64,000 nt of DNA from KBS50 sp042434095 (lineage in GTDB: Bacteria > Actinomycetota > Actinomycetes > Mycobacteriales > Micromonosporaceae): contig NZ_JBHLUE010000034.1 in the NCBI RefSeq assembly GCF_042434095.1, positions 1 through 64,000 on the forward strand, given 5' to 3'. Shown here one piece after another: positions 18,005-26,758 of this stretch; within the stretch, counting starts at the first letter, position 1; every line of letters begins with the position of its first letter. The position numbers and the translations under genes were made by a program. The notes beneath the pieces were generated by a model that made no database searches, was not told where the DNA came from, and saw nothing but the letters and a program-made list of their open reading frames with translations.

Positions 18005-18789
18005 CCACCGGGCTTCGGTATGGGCTTCTCGTCGTTGAGGGGACTGTTTCCGACGCGATCCGCGTCGCCGGCGATCACGACTTCCACGGAGTCGAGCTCG
18101 CGATCCGTGACAGCGTGGAAGATCTCACTGATCGAGCATTGCAGGAATGGCAACGTATGTGCGCCGACCGGGGATTGCACCTGGCGGCACATGCCCCCTC
18201 GATCGATCTCAAGCTGGACAGCCTCAACCCAGGCATACGGCGGGAGTCCATCGACCAGATCACGCGGTGTATAAGACGGCTGGGTCCGGCCATCGAGTAT
18301 CTGACCATCCACACGGGCCACGTCCGCAGGTTCAGCAAGCTTGGATCACTCGAGCGTGTAACGGCTGCTCTGATCGATCTGGCCACCCTAGCTGCGGAAA
18401 CCAGCCTCACGATATGCGTCGAGAACGTCTTCGAAGGAAGCATCGACGAGCTGCTCGACTATGTCGAACTCGCGAACCAGCCCAATCTGAAGCTCACATT
18501 CGACGTCTCCCACGCTGTGGCTTACGGCGGGTTTGATCCGTTGGCGGCGCTGGACGTTCTCGAGGACGTGATCGTTAACGTTCATCTTAGCGACAACGAC
18601 GGTACTGGAAACGACCAGCACCTTCCGTTGGGGCTGGGAGTGGTGCCTGTCCAGCAGGTGATCGATCGCCTGACGAGCTCCGGCTTTCCAGGGTTCGTGA
18701 CAGTCGAGGCGGTCAATGTACAGCAGGCCGGAGTAAGTGCGGACTATCTGCACCGACTCGGCCACCTCGCCGGTAGCGGAAATCGGTGA
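18001..18789 (+). CDS. Xylose-isomerase-like TIM-barrel protein
   Basis: The 262-residue protein matches the AP-endonuclease-2/xylose-isomerase fold. Strand ends carry probable metal ligands: HAAHAPSI-type segment (LAAHAPSIDLKLD), TIHTGHV, ICVENVFEGS, TFDVSHAVAYGG, VNVHLSDNDG and VTVEAV. Family members isomerise or epimerise sugars and sugar phosphates or act as AP endonucleases. In this operon, next to a PfkB kinase, a sugar or sugar-phosphate isomerase is more likely. It is the last plus-strand gene of the unit and ends 5 nt from the convergent deaminase. Confidence 0.85.
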   Translation: MTTGLRYGLLVVEGTVSDAIRVAGDHDFHGVELAIRDSVEDLTDRALQEWQRMCADRGLHLAAHAPSIDLKLDSLNPGIRRESIDQITRCIRRLGPAIEYLTIHTGHVRRFSKLGSLERVTAALIDLATLAAETSLTICVENVFEGSIDELLDYVELANQPNLKLTFDVSHAVAYGGFDPLAALDVLEDVIVNVHLSDNDGTGNDQHLPLGLGVVPVQQVIDRLTSSGFPGFVTVEAVNVQQAGVSADYLHRLGHLAGSGNR

Positions 18790-18794
18790 GGCAG

Positions 18795-19283
18795 TCACCC
18801 GAGCCCCGAGAGTCGTCGGCACCCGTTGGGCAGGAGACGCCAGAGCCGCTCGTAGTCATCCGCGACCCCGGGAATTCCCAAGGCATGCTTCGGCATCACC
18901 CAAGGCTCGATGTACCACACTCCGCTGAATGCGGTTGAAATGATCAACTTGGCACACGTGACACATGGCTGATAGTTGGTAATGAGGATTGCCCCCCGTA
19001 GCGCGCGTCCTGAGCATGCGGCTTGCGCTATAGCGGACTCCTCCGCGTGCACGCATATGCACAAGTCATACGCCGTCCGATGGGGGACGTCTGCCGCAGC
19101 GCATCTGCTGCAGCCGCCATCCAAGCATCGCGCCATCCCGGGTGGTGTGTCGTTGGTGGCTGTGATGGCGAGCGACCCGTCGAGTACGACGAATGCCGCC
19201 ACCTTGCGCTTCAGGCAGGTGCCTCGTTGTGCAACTCGCTCGAGCTCGATGAGCAGCTGTCTCGGTGACATGCCGTCGATCAT
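18795..19283 (-). CDS. dCMP/cytidine deaminase family protein
   Basis: The protein carries the zinc deaminase motifs CVHAEESAIAQAA (HAE) and PCVTCAKLI (PCxxC). It also has the extra Cys cluster CLDGGCSRC typical of dCMP deaminases of the ComEB type, and the segment ITATNDTPPGM matching the NGTPSG substrate loop. It would hydrolytically deaminate a cytosine nucleotide or a related base. I choose ATG 19283, preceded by GAGGGG; an in-frame ATG at 19301 has no visible RBS. It is convergent with, and immediately adjacent to, the radical SAM/kinase operon and shares its lower GC, so it probably belongs to the same acquired cargo. Confidence 0.82.
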   Translation of the reverse strand: MIDGMSPRQLLIELERVAQRGTCLKRKVAAFVVLDGSLAITATNDTPPGMARCLDGGCSRCAAADVPHRTAYDLCICVHAEESAIAQAACSGRALRGAILITNYQPCVTCAKLIISTAFSGVWYIEPWVMPKHALGIPGVADDYERLWRLLPNGCRRLSGLG

Positions 19284-19301
19284 CGGCCCCTCAGATGTCA
19301 T

Positions 19302-19927
19302 CGAAACCCTTCGAGAAAGTCGCCGAGTGCACCGGCTGTGCCCCGTCCATCATTCTATTTTGCTCGATTGCACGGCCGGTGCCGATCCGGGAGTAGCCCC
19401 GAGGTGTTAGGGCGTAGGCAAACGGTAAGGCTCTTAGTGCAGGCCCTCCGTTTCTCAGAAGCACGAAGCCGAGCAGCGCGAGTGCCCGGCGCGCCTCGCG
19501 GTCTCAGCACGGTGAGTCCGTGGTGAACTACACTCAATTCGGCCAAATCCGTACCCCGGCGGGTTGGCGGCGCACGTCACGGTGCGTAGCCAGTTATCCC
19601 CGTGTACCCCGGTGGTCTCGGTCATCGGCTACCCGTATGCACTTGCGGATACGGCTCACTGCTGCCTATTCGCTGGCGTGCTGAGCTCTGCCCTGGAAAG
19701 CAGAGGCCAACACCATAGGTCAAGGGCCGGCCGGACCGACGAATAGCGCATGGTTCGAATAGCGCGCTCCGCCAGCCCCGTACGCCTGCGACCGGATCGT
19801 CGGCGACCTGCCCGACCCCGACCCGGCATAGGCCGCCACCGGCACCCATGCCGCGTCTGCCGAGGCTGAGCCGGACTCGACGGCTGCGTCCGAGACACCC
19901 ACGACCGGTAAGGCCGGAGGAAACCCA
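19302..19927. other. 626-bp junction region without a supported gene
   Basis: No credible gene is visible. Base composition moves from the lower-GC cargo back to the high-GC backbone within this stretch, so it may hold the right junction of the insertion, but I found no convincing direct repeat or attachment site. GGAGG at 19916-19920 is the RBS of the next gene. Confidence 0.45.
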
Positions 19928-20182
19928 GTGACCATCCGTTCCCAGCAGAAGATCGTCACCCGGATCTGGGCTCTCCGGGCCCATCGCGGGGGCATCCTCG
20001 GCTTCCGCGAGGAGGTGCTCGTGGAGGCACTCGACCTCCAACACGCCCGCCAGGTCATCACCCCGCACCAATTCGACTTGATCGATTGGTCTGTGGGGCG
20101 TTCCATCGTCGGCGCCGACACCGCCCGCGCGACGTCGACACCGACCAGCACGCGCCAGCGGCGACCCGACGTGTCGCCGTAA
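19928..20182 (+). CDS. Small hypothetical protein
   Basis: The 84-residue product (starting MTIRSQQKIVTRIWALRAHRG) uses GTG 19928 with GGAGG at 19916-19920. It reads LGFREEVLVEALDLQHARQVITP in the middle and has a Thr/Arg-rich tail. I do not recognise it. A perfect hairpin follows at 20280. Its codon use matches the high-GC accessory genes. Confidence 0.6.
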   Translation: MTIRSQQKIVTRIWALRAHRGGILGFREEVLVEALDLQHARQVITPHQFDLIDWSVGRSIVGADTARATSTPTSTRQRRPDVSP

Positions 20183-20279
20183 CCCCTTCAGCAGCACCGG
20201 GGTGTGGTTGCCCACCTGCCGGCCCGATTCGGGCCGGCACGGGGTTGGCCCCACCCGTCTCCGCTGTGCGGCACCCACC

Positions 20280-20309
20280 GCCCGCGCACCCGGAGACGGG
20301 TGCGCGGGC
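20280..20309 (+). terminator. Hairpin terminator upstream of the MoxR gene
   Basis: GCCCGCGCACCC and GGGTGCGCGGGC form a perfect 12-bp stem with loop GGAGAC, between the small gene ending at 20182 and the ATPase starting at 20335. Confidence 0.65.
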
Positions 20310-20334
20310 CCGACCTTGGAATCGAGGCATCAAC

Positions 20335-21501
20335 ATGACCACACCAACCCCACCGGCCCCCCAGGCGGGCGCACCGCGGAACGACCCGACCTCGGGCGGC
20401 GCGCCCACCGCCGGCGCCACCTCCGGCCGGTCCGGCTACCTCTACCGGAAGGTCGCCCTTCACCTGGCCGACCACCCCGACCAGATCCTCAAGGTCGGCG
20501 AGATCACTCGGGCCATCGGGGCCCCGTCGTCCGGGGCGGTGTTCGAGGCGCTGAAGAAGATGGCCACCGCCGGGCACGCCACCCACCACCGCGACCCGCA
20601 CCACCGCTTCCAGATCACCCAGGCCGGTATCGACGCCGCCGGCGCCCTCCCACCCGCCGCGCCCCGCGCCCGCTCCGGAGGCAGCAGCGGTGGTGGCCGG
20701 CAGGCCCGGCCCGCGCCGGTACCGCGACCGAACGGGACGCTGTACCACCCGCGGCGGCTCGGCAAGGGCTGGGACGTCGAGGAACTACGGCGGCTGCGCA
20801 CCCAGCAGGTACCGGTGCTGCTGTACGGGCCGCCCGGCACCGGCAAGACCGCCATGGTCGAGGCCGCGTTCCCCGACCTGCTCACCGTCGCCGGCACTGG
20901 CGACACCGTCGTCGACGACTTCCTCGGCTCATACAACCCCCTGCCCGGCGGCGGCTACGAGTTCGTCCACGGACCCCTCGTCACGGCGATGCGCCAGGGG
21001 CGGGTGCTGCTGGTCGACGACGCCACCCTCATCCCGCCCCGCGTCCTGGCCGTGCTGTACCCGGCCATGGACGGCCGCGGTGTCATCACCATCCCCGCCA
21101 ACGGCAACGAGGCCGTTCAGGCCGTCGATGGGTTCTACATCGTCGCCGGCCACAACCCGGGCGTGCACGGCGCGGTGCTCACCGAGGCACTGGCCTCCCG
21201 GTTCACCGTCCACCTGCACGTCACCACTGACTGGGACCTCGCCCGCCAACTCGGCGTCCCCAAGACCGTCGTGGCCGCAGCGGTCGACCTCAACGCCGAC
21301 CTCGCCGCCGGCAAGACCGTGTGGGCGCCGCAGCTGCGCGAACTGCTCGGCTTCGTCAAAGTCCGCGACCACCTGGGCATGACCGCTGCCCTGGCCAACC
21401 TGGCCGGCATCGCCCCCGAGGACGCCCGCGACGACGTCACCGCCGCCCTGTCACGACACACCGGCACGCCCATCACTGCCCTCGCCCTCGGCAAGCGCTG
21501 A
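20335..21501 (+). CDS. Winged-helix/MoxR-type AAA+ ATPase fusion
   Basis: This 388-residue protein begins with a disordered Pro/Ala/Thr leader, then a winged helix (about 38-100; VALHLADHPDQILKVGEITRAIG), then a MoxR/AAA+ domain (about 150-385). Walker A is LLYGPPGTGKTAM, Walker B is GRVLLVDDATLI, and the sensor region is FYIVAGHNPG. MoxR ATPases act as chaperones for metal-centre insertion or complex assembly, usually with a VWA partner, and one follows 33 nt downstream. The fused winged helix hints at a DNA-associated role. Start ATG 20335 lies 25 nt after a terminator-like hairpin. Confidence 0.88.
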   Translation: MTTPTPPAPQAGAPRNDPTSGGAPTAGATSGRSGYLYRKVALHLADHPDQILKVGEITRAIGAPSSGAVFEALKKMATAGHATHHRDPHHRFQITQAGIDAAGALPPAAPRARSGGSSGGGRQARPAPVPRPNGTLYHPRRLGKGWDVEELRRLRTQQVPVLLYGPPGTGKTAMVEAAFPDLLTVAGTGDTVVDDFLGSYNPLPGGGYEFVHGPLVTAMRQGRVLLVDDATLIPPRVLAVLYPAMDGRGVITIPANGNEAVQAVDGFYIVAGHNPGVHGAVLTEALASRFTVHLHVTTDWDLARQLGVPKTVVAAAVDLNADLAAGKTVWAPQLRELLGFVKVRDHLGMTAALANLAGIAPEDARDDVTAALSRHTGTPITALALGKR

Positions 21502-21534
21502 TTCCCATCTGCCGATCATGGAAGGAGCCAGTTC

Positions 21535-23172
21535 GTGTCCCACCCCAGCAGCCACCTCCAGCAGGGCGCACCGCCGAAGCCGGCCGGCGCCAGCGACTGG
21601 CATGACTGGTCCGCGGCGTGGACGAAGCACGTCCCGCTGCTGACCGGCCGTACCGACCTCACCGTCCTCGTCGCCCCCGGCGCCGCCGGGACCGCGCCCG
21701 AGTGCTTCTACCCCGACCTCAACCGCATCGAGGTCGACGCCACCTACATCGCCGAGCGTCCCGACGTCACCGACCCGGCCAAGGCCCGGCACAAGCGCCT
21801 CGTGCCCACCGGGTACGGGCTGCTCGTACACGGCGCCGCGCACGCCGCGCACAGCCGCTGGAGCACCCCGCCCGGCACGCCGCCGATCCTCGCCGCGGTC
21901 GCCGACATGCTGGAGGAATCCCGGGCCGAAGGCCGCCAACGCGGGCGCCGCCGCGGCGACCGCCGCTGGCTGCGCCACGTGGTGAAGACCCTCCTCGACC
22001 CCGACGACGCGGCCGTCGACGACCTGTGGCACGCCGGGCAACTCGCCGCCCTGCTCCTGGCCCGTGTCGACGCCCGCATCGTCACCAGCAAAGACGTCCG
22101 CCCCGTCCGGGCCGCCGTCACCGGTGTCCTCGGCCGCGCGCGGCTGCGGCAACTGCGGGACATCTGGCGGGAGGCCCACATCTGCGAGGACACCGACGCA
22201 GACACCATGATCACCCTGGCCCGCCGGTGGTGTCAGGTCCTCGGCATCGACCCCGACCAGCAGTGCGACGTCCCGGAGCCGGACGCCGGTCTGTTTTCGG
22301 GGCGCCTCGCCGCGGCTCTCGTCGACTACCTCGCCGTCGCCGCTGGCGTCACCCCGGCCGAGTACGCCGCGGCGCTGCTGGCCCACCGGCACAGCCCACC
22401 CTCGGAATGGGACCGCCGGGACCCGACCGAGCAGGAACACCGCGCGGCCCGCGACCTCGCCAACCGCCTCCGGCAGGCCCGCAACCAGCACCCCGAACCC
22501 GGGCGGCGCCCCTCCGCGATTCCGCCCGGCCGGCTGCGAACCCGGCAGGCCATAGCCGCCGAAGCGCAAACCGCCGCCGGGCAACTGCCGACCGCCGCAC
22601 CGTGGCAGCAACGCGCTCAGCTGCCACCGGAGAAACCCCGTCTGCACCTGGCTGTCCTGGTCGACCTGTCCGGCTCGATGGACCGCTACACCGAGACGAT
22701 GTCCTCCGCCGCGTGGATCTTCGCCCACGCCGCCCGCCGCGCCGACGCGACGACCACCACCATCGGCTTCGGCGACCGCACCACCGTCCTGGTACCGCCA
22801 CGCGCCCGCCCCAACCAGGTGCTGACCATGCGCACTGGCCTCGCGACCGCCACCTTCCCGGAAGCGGTCAAAGTCGCCGACCAACTCCTCGACCTACGCC
22901 ACGGCCGCACCCTCCGGATGCTCGCCGTCGTCTCCGACGGCTGCCTCGACGACATCCCCGCGGGACAACAACTCGTCACCACATTGCACCGGGCCGGCTG
23001 CGCGGTGCTGTGGCTGCACCCCGCCGACCCGCTCGCCGACAGCGAGCTGACCGGCCCGGACCAGATGTGGAGGCACACCTTCACGCAAACCACCTCCCTC
23101 ACCGTCGCTGATCCCGTCGCGGCCGTCGCGGCGATCGCCGACGCCGCCGTCGCCGCCCTCACCCAGGCTTAA
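21535..23172 (+). CDS. VWA-domain protein, MoxR partner
   Basis: The 545-residue product has an N-terminal region with a histidine-rich segment (TGYGLLVHGAAHAAHSRW, about residues 95-115) resembling the metalloprotease-like fold found in CobT-type VWA proteins. It ends with a C-terminal von Willebrand A domain (about 365-540) with the MIDAS motif DLSGSMD. VWA proteins bind a metal ion and serve as substrate adaptors for MoxR ATPases. GTG 21535 follows AAGGAGC. The pair probably remodels or assembles a protein complex of the element; the substrate is unknown. Confidence 0.85.
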   Translation: MSHPSSHLQQGAPPKPAGASDWHDWSAAWTKHVPLLTGRTDLTVLVAPGAAGTAPECFYPDLNRIEVDATYIAERPDVTDPAKARHKRLVPTGYGLLVHGAAHAAHSRWSTPPGTPPILAAVADMLEESRAEGRQRGRRRGDRRWLRHVVKTLLDPDDAAVDDLWHAGQLAALLLARVDARIVTSKDVRPVRAAVTGVLGRARLRQLRDIWREAHICEDTDADTMITLARRWCQVLGIDPDQQCDVPEPDAGLFSGRLAAALVDYLAVAAGVTPAEYAAALLAHRHSPPSEWDRRDPTEQEHRAARDLANRLRQARNQHPEPGRRPSAIPPGRLRTRQAIAAEAQTAAGQLPTAAPWQQRAQLPPEKPRLHLAVLVDLSGSMDRYTETMSSAAWIFAHAARRADATTTTIGFGDRTTVLVPPRARPNQVLTMRTGLATATFPEAVKVADQLLDLRHGRTLRMLAVVSDGCLDDIPAGQQLVTTLHRAGCAVLWLHPADPLADSELTGPDQMWRHTFTQTTSLTVADPVAAVAAIADAAVAALTQA

Positions 23173-23464
23173 GGCCAGCCGAGCCGTTCGGCGACCGACC
23201 AGTCCCACCCCCGCGGCGCTGCGACGGCCGTGGCCGGGCAGCGCCGCGCGCGGCGACCCCACGACGTGGCCCCAGGCCCGGAGCGTCGGGCTGCCGCCGG
23301 CAACCCGACGCGTCTCGCGGGGCCGGCAGCGGACGGCCCTCGCCGCCGCTGCGCGACTTGACCATCCGCGCCATCGAAGCGTCCATGCATCGCGTCCCCC
23401 GCTGGCCCGGTGGGCCAGGTCCGGACGCGCGTACGACGCCGCCCATCACGAGGAGCCCAACCCC
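23173..23464. other. Spacer with imperfect hairpin
   Basis: No gene is visible. CGTCGGGCTGCCG and CGGCAACCCGACG around 23284-23310 form a 13-bp arm pair with one mismatch and could end transcription of the MoxR/VWA unit. Confidence 0.4.
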
Positions 23465-24076
23465 ATGCGTTTCGGCACCGACAACGACCACCCCTTCGAC
23501 ACCGAGAACCGCGCCTGGCGACGCCTCAACGACGTCACCAGCGAACACTTCGACGCGATCACCTGGACCCGCGACCCGGACGGACGACCGGTCCTGCTCA
23601 CCCTGGGCGACCTGCGCACCGGGGACATGATCACCCTCGCCGTCCTGGACTCCCTGGAGGTCCGCGACCCGTATGCGCTGCTCGCCGTCCACACCGGCGG
23701 CGAACTCGCCGCCCACGGCCCCACCGACGGCGCCACCGCGGCCGGCTCCCACGCCGCGACCCTCGCGCTCGACAGCACCACGCTCAACCTGACCAGGCCC
23801 GTGCCGCTGCACGACCCCGCCGCCACAGCCCTACCCGCCACCTGCTGGGTCGACCTGCCCACCACCCTCGCCGCAGCCCTACGGCCCGCCCTCGACGACG
23901 CCCGCACCGCCGTCCTCGTGCTGCTCGACCGCAGCGCCGGCCGGCTCGCCACGGTCGGCCCGTTCCCCACCCACGCCGCCGCCGACACGTGGCAACCCGA
24001 CGGCGGACCCGGCTGCACCGCCGACCGGCTTATCGTGCCGCTGCACCCGGTCACCCTCCAGGAGGCCCGGCCGTGA
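23465..24076 (+). CDS. Hypothetical protein
   Basis: This 203-residue protein is not recognised. It starts RFGTDNDHPFDTENRAWRRL and contains an alternating strand/helix pattern (FDAITWTRDPDGRPVLLTLGDL, VLDSLEVRDPYALLAVHTGGEL). A later part, LRPALDDARTAVLVLLDRSAGRLATVGPF, is followed by a predicted surface loop and IVPLHPVTLQ. No signal peptide or metal motif is seen. It overlaps the next frame by GTGA at 24073, so the two were co-transcribed. Confidence 0.65.
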   Translation: MRFGTDNDHPFDTENRAWRRLNDVTSEHFDAITWTRDPDGRPVLLTLGDLRTGDMITLAVLDSLEVRDPYALLAVHTGGELAAHGPTDGATAAGSHAATLALDSTTLNLTRPVPLHDPAATALPATCWVDLPTTLAAALRPALDDARTAVLVLLDRSAGRLATVGPFPTHAAADTWQPDGGPGCTADRLIVPLHPVTLQEARP

Positions 24077-24554
24077 CCAGCACCCGACCCCTGGCACACC
24101 CCAGGCTTCCGCCGATCGTGGCCGTCGACGTCGACGGCGTCCTCAACCCCGCCAACCCGGCCCACGCCGAGGCGCTCGGCTACCAGCCGCACCGCTACGA
24201 CGGCCCCGGCCCCGACGGTCGGCACGTCGCCGGCACCGTCTGGCTCCACCCCGACCACGGGCCATGGCTGCGGGAACTGGCCGAACACGCCCAGCGCTGG
24301 GCCTGCCGACCGCCTGGCCGCACATCCCCGTCCGCGCGGGCGGTGTCCGCTTCGGCCACCAGAGCAAACTCTCCGCCCTCTACCCACGGCGGGCACTCGC
24401 CGTCCTCGACGACCAGTTCGGCGGCAAGGACCCCACCACCGCCGACCAGCGCAGCGCCGACGGCGCACCCACCGTCCTCCACCCGGTCGACCCCTATCAC
24501 GGGCTGCGCCGTGCCGACGTCGACACGGTGCTGACCTGGCTGCGCCGACTCTGA
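24073..24554 (+). pseudogene. HAD-like hydrolase with internal deletion
   Basis: The N-terminal part (LPPIVAVDVDGVLNPANPAH, motif I DVDG) is a HAD-type start and is in frame 1 up to ELAEHAQRWA near 24300. The remaining homologous part (LGLPTAWPHIPVRAGGVRFGHQSKL...AVLDDQFGG) is in frame 3. The stretch that normally links them, with the WATGWEH-type motif, is absent. A small deletion of some tens of bases has therefore removed a conserved motif and shifted the frame, which is harder to blame on a sequencing error than a single-base change. The function would have been phosphate ester hydrolysis. Confidence 0.65.
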
Positions 24555-24605
24555 CCAGGCCACACCGGCGCCACCCGGCGCCGAGGCATTCCGCTCACTC
24601 GGATT

Positions 24606-24639
24606 CGCGGGGCCCCCATCTGTTGATGCGGGCCCCGCG
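24606..24639 (+). terminator. Hairpin terminator
   Basis: CGCGGGGCCC and GGGCCCCGCG form a perfect 10-bp stem, with partial pairing (CCATC/GATGCGG) inside the loop, between the HAD pseudogene and the next gene. Confidence 0.6.
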
Positions 24640-24661
24640 CCGTCCCGGCAGGGAGTTGATT

Positions 24662-25033
24662 ATGGACAGCATGTTCGCCGCCGCCGCCGACGAACCGGAT
24701 ACCGACCGGTCACCTCGACGCAGCGTCGGCGACCCGGAACTACGCAAGACCCGACGGCTCGCCCGCGAGTGCGCCACCTGCATCTTCAAGCCCGGCAACC
24801 CGATGCACCTCGACGCCGGCCGGCTCAGGCAGATGGTGACCGAAGCCCGCGGTGAGGCCGGATACATCATCTGCCACTCGACGCTGCCGTACGCAGATAG
24901 TCCGGTCCCGCCCGCGGTTTGCCGCGGCTTCGCCGACCGGTACCGCACCTGGCAGCTTCAGGCCATGGAACGGCTCTGGGGCTTCGTCGACGTCGAACCA
25001 CGCGACCCGGGCCTTGTCCGCACCACCGACTGA
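24662..25033 (+). CDS. Small Cys-containing conserved hypothetical protein
   Basis: The 123-residue product uses ATG 24662 behind AGGGAG. Four cysteines lie in CATCIFKPGNPMHL, YIICHSTL and AVCRGFADRY, an arrangement that could bind a metal or a 4Fe-4S cluster. Short proteins with this pattern occur on actinobacterial phages and mobile elements, but I know no function. It is followed 13 nt later by the DUF4262 gene, probably in one unit. Confidence 0.65.
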   Translation: MDSMFAAAADEPDTDRSPRRSVGDPELRKTRRLARECATCIFKPGNPMHLDAGRLRQMVTEARGEAGYIICHSTLPYADSPVPPAVCRGFADRYRTWQLQAMERLWGFVDVEPRDPGLVRTTD

Positions 25034-25046
25034 TTAGGAGACAACT

Positions 25047-25508
25047 GTGTCGAGCACCGACGACTTCCTCCGACGCCAGGAACACATCATCGACACGACC
25101 GGCTGGGCCGTCACGCACGTCCTGCCCACCGACGACGACCCCGAGGCCACCACCCCGTTCGCCTACACGGTCGGCCTCACCGCCCACGACTACCCCGAAC
25201 TGATCACCGCCGGGCTACCGGCAGAGGTCGCCCACACCCTGCTCAACGACCTCGCCCGCCGGGTCTACGACAAGGCCGAACGGTTCACCCACGGCCAACA
25301 CATCAACGACCTCATCGCCGGCTACGACGCGATCATCATCGACGGGCCACCCTCCGACGAGCTGTTCCCAGGCATGGCGATCGCCCGTTACGGGCGCGCG
25401 AAGGTACGCCTGCAACAGATGGTGTGGCCCGACCCGCAGGGACAGTTTCCATGGGACAGCGGCTACGCCTTCGACCCAGACGCCCAGCCGCTGATCGCCA
25501 CCCTCTGA
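25047..25508 (+). CDS. DUF4262 family protein
   Basis: The 153-residue product starts at GTG 25047 after AGGAG. It matches the DUF4262 pattern: an N-terminal helix (RRQEHIIDTTGWAVTHVLP), the segment PFAYTVGLTAHDYPELITAGLP, and later AIARYGRAKVRLQQMVWPDPQGQFPW. Proteins of this family are widespread in actinobacteria and on mobile elements; the molecular function is not known to me. It may be co-transcribed with the preceding gene. Confidence 0.8.
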   Translation: MSSTDDFLRRQEHIIDTTGWAVTHVLPTDDDPEATTPFAYTVGLTAHDYPELITAGLPAEVAHTLLNDLARRVYDKAERFTHGQHINDLIAGYDAIIIDGPPSDELFPGMAIARYGRAKVRLQQMVWPDPQGQFPWDSGYAFDPDAQPLIATL

Positions 25509-25583
25509 TCCCCGAACACCAGGCCACGCCCGTGTACGCCGCGGAGCCGAACCACCCAGACCGTCCTGGGCGTGGACCGCGTG

Positions 25584-26558
25584 TTACGGCGCCTCGTCAC
25601 ACCTTTTCCAGAACTGCGCCCGTAGCTTGTGCCGCACCTGGTCGCTCAAGTCGAACTCGCCACGGCGCTCGGACAAGTCGGTCAGCAACGCCTTGTCGAT
25701 GTCCCGCGGGATCGATGGCCTCCCCGCCCTGAGCTCCGCCAGCGCCTCGCCGGAGGCAGACGTGCGGAACGCCGTCAGGACGTTGGTGACCACCCGGTCG
25801 ATCTGGTCGGCAAGTCCCTCCGGGTCCTCGTACTCCGTTGCTACCTGCGGCTCGCGGCCCGTGGTCGCGCTGTAGGTCAGCACCGACGACGACGGACGAG
25901 GGGCACCTGAATGTCCCAGACCGGCGAAGTCCCGGGGTGTGGCCCTGGTCGGCGGTGACCCAGCAGGCAGCGCGACCGCCACCGGCTGCGTCGTCGGTGG
26001 CGCCGGCGGCATCTCGACCTTCATCACCGTCTCATCAACGGATTCCGGGGGCAGGATTTCAAGCCCGTCGGCCGCCCGGATCAGATGCCGGCTGATGCCG
26101 TGGGGCTTGCCCTCCGCGCTGGGAACGGCAAGCAGGATGACCTGCACGCCATGAACCTGGGCCTCTTCGACAGCCTCGGTCAGATCGTCGTCGCCCGACA
26201 GGAGAATGAATACGTCGGCGGCTCCATTGCGCGCGTGCGTCACGAGGTCAAGACCGATACGCAGGTCCACGCCCTTCTGCTGGCCGTCGATGGCGAACCG
26301 GCCGAGCCGCAACTTGACCTTCGGCACCTCGCCGATGCGCTGCTGCGGCTGATCGGGCACTCCGTCTCGAGCGGAGTCGTACCAGTGCACCCGCAGCACC
26401 GGCAACTCCGATATCTTCTTGGCCTGCTGAACAAGCGCGTCGATCAGCGGCGGGTAGTCGACGTGAACCCCGCTGCGCAGTGACGTCCCGGTGACCCGGA
26501 CAGCTGCGGAACTGAGCAGGTAACCGACGTCGACATAGAGGGCGCACATAGACCTCAT
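25584..26558 (-). CDS. NYN-domain (LabA/DUF88-like) protein
   Basis: The 324-residue protein has an N-terminal NYN/PIN-like nuclease domain (about 1-165). It shows the first acidic position in CALYVDVGYLL, a central KGVDLRIGLDLVTHA segment and the GDDDLTEAVEEA motif, all characteristic of LabA/DUF88 putative RNases. The C-terminal half is a Pro/Ala-rich linker plus a helical tail (DLSERRGEFDLSDQVRHKLRAQFW). NYN domains cleave RNA with a metal cluster of aspartates, which are present here. It is convergent with the DUF4262 gene and monocistronic. It may act in RNA decay or in host-element conflict. Confidence 0.82.
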   Translation of the reverse strand: MRSMCALYVDVGYLLSSAAVRVTGTSLRSGVHVDYPPLIDALVQQAKKISELPVLRVHWYDSARDGVPDQPQQRIGEVPKVKLRLGRFAIDGQQKGVDLRIGLDLVTHARNGAADVFILLSGDDDLTEAVEEAQVHGVQVILLAVPSAEGKPHGISRHLIRAADGLEILPPESVDETVMKVEMPPAPPTTQPVAVALPAGSPPTRATPRDFAGLGHSGAPRPSSSVLTYSATTGREPQVATEYEDPEGLADQIDRVVTNVLTAFRTSASGEALAELRAGRPSIPRDIDKALLTDLSERRGEFDLSDQVRHKLRAQFWKRCDEAP

Positions 26559-26758
26559 GGCTCACAGGATGCCACCACCAGCTCTGATCGACCTCGTCGC
26601 CGCGCATAGCCACCGACTGCGGCCAGACCTTCGCCCGCTCCGGGCATGCACGGAGCCGCGCGGGGCGCCGGGAGGCGCCTCACGCGGACGAGGATCAAAC
26701 CGATCCTTCAGCGATTCAGCACCTCCGCCGGCCGCAGCGGTGGTGTCTCCCCAGGCTG

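Noticed and set aside
19302..19927. Attachment site or tRNA at the right end of the cargo region
   Set aside because: I compared the stretch by eye with 9525-9646 and 13379-13499 and found no convincing direct repeat, nor any tRNA-like cloverleaf.
25627..26483. Plus-strand frames opposite the NYN gene
   Set aside because: They are shorter, overlap each other in several frames and lack family character, while the minus-strand frame has clear NYN motifs.
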